Below are positions 5,550-8,086 of a stretch of 8,086 nucleotides of DNA, piece after piece (within the stretch, counting starts at the first letter, position 1; each line of letters begins with the position of its first letter). The position numbers and the translations under genes are program-made. The notes below the pieces were generated by a model, which was not told the DNA's origin, searched no databases, and saw only the letters and a list, made by a program, of their open reading frames with translations. The stretch is taken from NCBI GenBank assembly GCA_016840965.1, contig JAEORI010000267.1, positions 1-8,086 of the forward strand, read 5' to 3'. The DNA comes from Candidatus Thorarchaeota archaeon. Lineage in GTDB: Archaea > Asgardarchaeota > Thorarchaeia > Thorarchaeales > Thorarchaeaceae.

Positions 5550-6737
5550 ATGAGAGATCCTATTGCTTGGATGAGAGACGAGTATAACAGACTCGTGGAA
5601 CACAATTTTGACTGGAAAATCAGGGAATTGCAGGGACCTTCAGCTCCACGTGCAAGGATTGATGGCAAAGAGGTAATCATGCTCTGTAGTAACAATTACC
5701 TCAACTTGAGCAACCATCCTAAGATGAAGCAAGCTGCTCTTCAGGCTATCAAGACCCATGGAGTTGGTTCTGGCTCAGTTCGAGCTATTGCAGGGACCAT
5801 GGACTTGCATCTAGAGTTAGAACGTAGACTTGCCAAGTTCAAGGGTGCTGAAGCCTCACTCACATATAGTGCAGGTTTCACAACCAATGAAGGACTTATT
5901 CCACAACTTGTCGATAAAGGAGATGCCATCATCTCAGATGAGTTGAATCATGGTAGCATCATCGATGGAGTCCGTTTAACAAAAGCAACCCGTTTTGTAT
6001 ACAAGCACAATGATGTCGCAGACTTAGAGAGAGTACTTGAGGAAGCTGAGAAAGAGAATCCTGTTAAGATGCTCGTCATTACTGACGGAGTTTTCAGCAT
6101 GGATGGAGACATCGCACCTCTTGACGGAATTGTCAAGGCTGCAAAACCGCACGGCGCGATGATCTATGTTGATGACGCGCATGGGGAGGCAGTCTTGGGC
6201 AAAGGGGGTCGTGGTATCGTTTCACACTTCAACCTCACTCACAAAGACGTGCACTTCGAGATGGGTACATTCTCAAAGGCATTTGGCGTGATGGGTGGTC
6301 ACGTTTCCGGAAGTCGCGATATGGTCAATTATGCTCTGAATAAGAGCCGTTCTTGGCTACTCAGTGCTTCACACCCACCAGCTACAGCAGCTGCATGCAT
6401 CGCTGCTATTGATGTCCTTGAAACCGAGGAAGAACATGTCAAGACTCTCTGGGATAATAGAGAGTACTTTGTGAAGGGACTCCAGCAGATGGGCTTTGAT
6501 ACAGGTAACAGCCAGACACCCATAATCCCAGCAATGACCGGTGAGAGCTCAAAGGCAGTCGCACTGAGCAACGGTCTATACAACGAGGGAATTCTTGCTC
6601 TACCAATTGTGTTCCCGATGGTTGCACGTGACAAGGCAAGGATCCGGAACATGATGAACAGCGGTCTGACCAAGGAGCAGTTAGACCTAGCATTGGCAGC
6701 CTACGAGAAGGTTGGGAAGCAAGTAGGAATTATCTAA
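5550..6737 (+). CDS. kbl: glycine C-acetyltransferase (2-amino-3-ketobutyrate CoA ligase) / AONS-family PLP enzyme
   Basis: From the ATG at 5550 this is 395 residues, the usual length of Kbl, which cleaves 2-amino-3-ketobutyrate with CoA to glycine and acetyl-CoA in threonine breakdown. It is a fold-type I alpha-oxoamine synthase. Visible motifs: CSNNYLNLSNHP (46-57), the glycine-rich HGVGSGSVRAIAGT, DELNHGSIIDG (130-140, with the His that stacks on PLP), DDAHGEAVLG (208-217) and GTFSKAFGVMGGH (239-251). The PLP Schiff-base lysine is Lys243, close to Lys244 of E. coli Kbl. Other members (BioF-like 8-amino-7-oxononanoate synthase) share this layout, and SASHPP and MMNSGLTKEQLD deviate from the usual Kbl wording, so acyl-CoA specificity is not certain. 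An in-frame TTG at 5511 would add 13 residues but has no ribosome site; GGTGA at 5540-5544 favours the ATG. No threonine dehydrogenase gene is adjacent. Confidence 0.88.
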   Translation: MRDPIAWMRDEYNRLVEHNFDWKIRELQGPSAPRARIDGKEVIMLCSNNYLNLSNHPKMKQAALQAIKTHGVGSGSVRAIAGTMDLHLELERRLAKFKGAEASLTYSAGFTTNEGLIPQLVDKGDAIISDELNHGSIIDGVRLTKATRFVYKHNDVADLERVLEEAEKENPVKMLVITDGVFSMDGDIAPLDGIVKAAKPHGAMIYVDDAHGEAVLGKGGRGIVSHFNLTHKDVHFEMGTFSKAFGVMGGHVSGSRDMVNYALNKSRSWLLSASHPPATAAACIAAIDVLETEEEHVKTLWDNREYFVKGLQQMGFDTGNSQTPIIPAMTGESSKAVALSNGLYNEGILALPIVFPMVARDKARIRNMMNSGLTKEQLDLALAAYEKVGKQVGII

Positions 6738-6750
6738 TTTCCAATGTATG

Positions 6751-6774
6751 AGTGCGCCTCAGTCAAGGCGCGCT
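6751..6774. terminator. GC-rich hairpin between convergent genes; possible bidirectional terminator
   Basis: AGTGCGCCT (6751-6759) pairs with AGGCGCGCT (6766-6774) around a six-base loop: a nine-pair stem with one G-T wobble. It lies 14 bases after the kbl stop and 31 bases from the stop of the opposing DUF3303-like gene. There is no long T tract, which is not required for every archaeal terminator, so function is tentative. Confidence 0.45.
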
Positions 6775-6805
6775 TCATTCATATTCTGCGCCAAGTAGAA
6801 TAGGA

Positions 6806-7084
6806 CTACTTGACTTTCTGATCAACTTTCTCAAGTTCAACAATGGGTGCGAATCTGAAACTGACCTCAGGCAAGTAATGGCGGGTTATTTTGACGAGGT
6901 GCTCGGGATTTTCAGTTTCCACTAGCTGAAAGCCTTCAGGCCCATCAACCATCGTGTAATTCTTTGAAATGAACTTGGCATGTTGATCGGGGTTCTTCTT
7001 CACAATTTCTCGAAATTCTTTCAGCTTATCCATCACAACATTATGATCAGCAGGATTATACTCCCAGAACATAATATACTTCAT
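6806..7084 (-). CDS. DUF3303-like small protein (probable dimeric alpha/beta-barrel fold)
   Basis: This is a 92-residue protein. It begins MKYIMFWEYNPADH (strand), has a charged helix KLKEFREIVKK, a central variable part, then GPEGFQLVETENPEHLVKITRHYLPEVSFRFAPIVE. The pattern MKY-hhh-W-x-h-x-P ... G-h-x-L-h-E-(S/T)-(D/E)-(D/N)-P ... F-x-h-x-P-h-h-E resembles DUF3303 proteins, whose function is unknown. The ferredoxin-like barrel is inferred. The frame continues up to an ATG at 7123, but that extension (MMLKSKEIYWCCY) overlaps a good TATA box at 7111-7117 that would place transcription start just before the ATG at 7084. A GGTG eight bases upstream also fits 7084. It is divergent from the 7221 gene and convergent with kbl. 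Confidence 0.75.
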   Translation of the reverse strand: MKYIMFWEYNPADHNVVMDKLKEFREIVKKNPDQHAKFISKNYTMVDGPEGFQLVETENPEHLVKITRHYLPEVSFRFAPIVELEKVDQKVK

Positions 7085-7110
7085 ATAACAACACCAATAG
7101 ATTTCCTTTG

Positions 7111-7117
7111 ATTTTAA
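7111..7117 (-). promoter_or_regulatory. TATA box of the DUF3303-like gene
   Basis: The minus strand reads GTTAAAATC, centred 30 nt upstream of the ATG at 7084, so the transcript would have almost no leader. This decides the start against the upstream ATG at 7123. Confidence 0.5.
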
Positions 7118-7189
7118 CATCATAAGTTAAGAGATTTTTGACATAGCAGTTTTTTGAGAGTTTTGAGGTCACTAGATCATTTGCTAATC

Positions 7190-7196
7190 CTTAAGT
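7190..7196 (+). promoter_or_regulatory. weak TATA-like element for the 78-residue gene
   Basis: CTTAAGT is centred about 28 nt upstream of the ATG at 7221, and there is no Shine-Dalgarno in the ATTATAGAAC before that codon. A leaderless start is therefore likely. The rest of the 136-base divergent gap (7085-7220) shows only AT-rich sequence and no other feature I can support. Confidence 0.3.
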
Positions 7197-7220
7197 CAAA
7201 AGAAGCTGATATTATAGAAC

Positions 7221-7457
7221 ATGTCAGACTTTGAGAAGGAAGCAACCCTGCGGAGTGTCTTGCTCGATGCTGCAAAGTCGGGAGAACGAATGAGATTCTA
7301 CGGACCAGGAATGATGATCGTCGCGGAAGGACAAATAGCATTTGTTGGAGAAGATGTTGTCGGCATAAAACATGGTAAGACAGAGGAAGCTGACGAATTC
7401 GTCTGTATCGAATGTATCATCAAGGTCCAGATTCTGGGAGAATACCGTCAATACTAA
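7221..7457 (+). CDS. small conserved-looking protein, possibly an Sm-like beta barrel
   Basis: I do not firmly recognise this 78-residue protein. It starts with a charged amphipathic helix (FEKEATLRSVLLDAAKSG, 4-21), followed by alternating hydrophobic strands: ERMRFYG (22-28), GMMIVAEGQIAFVGE (30-44), DVVGIKHG (45-52) and DEFVCIECIIKVQIL (58-72). The order helix, strand, bent strand with a central G, strand, and a final strand with a conserved-type I-x-x-V is what Sm/LSm/Hfq-like RNA-binding proteins show, but the canonical Sm1/Sm2 words are absent. An RNA-binding role is therefore only a hypothesis. It has no signal peptide or membrane segment. The ATG is likely leaderless. Its stop codon lies in the hairpin shared with the convergent antiporter gene, 26 nt from that gene's stop. 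Coding status is supported by charge pattern and neat fit between neighbours. Confidence 0.65.
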   Translation: MSDFEKEATLRSVLLDAAKSGERMRFYGPGMMIVAEGQIAFVGEDVVGIKHGKTEEADEFVCIECIIKVQILGEYRQY

Positions 7458-7468
7458 AGCAGCTTTAG
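7454..7468. terminator. short inverted repeat over the stop codon; possible bidirectional terminator
   Basis: CTAAAGC-A-GCTTTAG is a perfect 7+7 inverted repeat that includes the TAA stop of the small protein (7455-7457). As a hairpin it would form a six-pair stem with a CAG loop. It sits in the 26-base gap between two convergent genes. The stem is short and AT-rich, so the call is weak. Confidence 0.35.
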
Positions 7469-7483
7469 CATTTGCAGAGTTAA

Positions 7484-8086
7484 TCAGATTCCACCATAAA
7501 CGAGAAGTATGTAGAGCATCATAACAAAGACTGCAATCATTGCCACAGACTCTAATGCGTTGATCTTTGAGTCGTCTGTTATCATTATTCGTAATATGAA
7601 CATGGTTGGAAATGCAAATAATAACAGGACCACAGAGTAAACATCTATAGGTAGAATGTCGATTCCAAGAAGAACTGGATCCCAAAAACCAAAGAGACCT
7701 GAGAAAATCATTGTGAATCCGAAGATGACAAAAAAGACTTGAACAATTCCTCCAAACGCATTTGAGAGGGCAACTTCAAGTTCATTCTTTCTGTGACTAC
7801 TGGCTACAATGATATATTCAGGTGTACCTCCAAAGATAACTAGGAGTAATGCGGCATGAATAATTGGAAGACCTATCTCATTGATTGCATAGTGCGCAAA
7901 GGAAGAGAGCGCCTCACCGCCAAACAATGCACCGATTGAAGCTAAGACCACAAAAATGACAACAGTCTGTTTTGGCATGGCTTCGTGTTGTATCTCACAT
8001 GAAATATAGGGATCTTGGGAAGATGGGTCACACCTGCCATAGTATTTGGTGATTCGATAGAGATAAGCTATGAACACAAGGACTAA
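7484..8086 (-). CDS. Ca2+/cation antiporter (CaCA, sodium/calcium exchanger family), C-terminal half; 5' end beyond window
   Basis: The frame is open through the right edge with no upstream stop, so the 200 residues seen are a C-terminal part. A GTG at 8075-8077 is available but is unlikely to be the start, because the frame continues with hydrophobic residues before it. About five to six membrane segments are visible: the end of one at the edge (VLVFIAYLY), then, after a polar cytoplasmic-type loop of about 27 residues, VVIFVVLASIGALF, PIIHAALLLVIF, FGGIVQVFFVIFGFTMIF, VYSVVLLLFAFPTMFIL and VAMIAVFVMMLYILLV. The key element is GGTPEYIIVASS....NELEVALSNAFGGIVQ, matching the alpha-2 repeat (G-T/N-x-P-E ... 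A-x-x-N-x-x-G) of exchangers, with the conserved Glu. The ion is not determinable. The missing first half should hold the alpha-1 repeat, just outside the window. Confidence 0.8.
   Translation of the reverse strand, partial: LVLVFIAYLYRITKYYGRCDPSSQDPYISCEIQHEAMPKQTVVIFVVLASIGALFGGEALSSFAHYAINEIGLPIIHAALLLVIFGGTPEYIIVASSHRKNELEVALSNAFGGIVQVFFVIFGFTMIFSGLFGFWDPVLLGIDILPIDVYSVVLLLFAFPTMFILRIMITDDSKINALESVAMIAVFVMMLYILLVYGGI

Noticed and set aside
6329..6693. Two overlapping minus-strand frames inside the kbl gene
   Set aside because: Antisense shadows of a conserved PLP enzyme; no motifs, and the frames overlap each other.
7085..7220. Possible small RNA in the longest gene-free gap
   Set aside because: The 136 bases are AT-rich, with no stable hairpin or RNA family signature; they are explained as a divergent promoter region.
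7224..7685. 153-residue open frame on the minus strand across the 7221 gene and the antiporter 3' end
   Set aside because: It overlaps two better-supported genes, is rich in Cys, Ser and His with no domain pattern, and is a shadow frame.
8075..8077. GTG as the true start of the antiporter gene
   Set aside because: The frame stays open to the window edge with hydrophobic residues before the GTG, and the family needs an N-terminal half with an alpha-1 repeat.

Overview
The window looks archaeal. Likely promoters are archaeal TATA boxes about 25-30 nt upstream of start codons or short leaders. Ribosome sites are either GGAGGT/GGTGA-type or absent (leaderless genes). Genes are mostly single, on both strands, with short gaps. 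The gene mix (an archaeal-style P-loop ATPase, pirin, a YhhN-like membrane protein, a DUF3303-like protein and a divergent RtcB relative) and moderate-to-low GC would fit an uncultured archaeon such as an Asgard/Thorarchaeia lineage. That placement is a guess from general character, not from a marker gene. There are no rRNA, tRNA, CRISPR, insertion-sequence or phage genes.

Layout. Left, minus strand: a large P-loop ATPase (1-911, cut by the left edge) downstream of a GNAT acetyltransferase (1000-1569). Middle, plus strand: a YhhN/TMEM86-like eight-helix membrane protein (1687-2424), a pirin (2535-3389), an HD-domain phosphohydrolase (3486-4151), a strongly diverged RtcB-like protein (4193-5425) and a glycine C-acetyltransferase/AONS-family enzyme (5550-6737). 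Right: a small DUF3303-like protein on the minus strand (6806-7084), a 78-residue possibly Sm-like protein on the plus strand (7221-7457), and the C-terminal half of a Ca2+/cation antiporter on the minus strand (7484-8086, cut by the right edge). No gap without a gene exceeds 136 bases. Hairpins sit in both convergent gaps.

The most interesting gene is 4193-5425. It can be aligned by eye with the RNA ligase RtcB over its whole length. It keeps the equivalents of the metal-binding Cys and three His, the guanylylated His and the penultimate Lys, with near-identical spacing in the C-terminal half. It has lost a metal-binding Asp, the HRKGA loop, the Arg of HGAGR and about 60 residues between the first two metal motifs. 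It is probably co-transcribed with the HD phosphohydrolase upstream, which suggests an RNA-end or nucleotide-processing pair; that function is inference. A second oddity is the ATPase gene: its only well-placed start after a near-perfect Shine-Dalgarno is ATT.

Most of the other genes look like independent metabolic or housekeeping functions with their own promoters. I see no defence island or complete multi-gene system inside the window.
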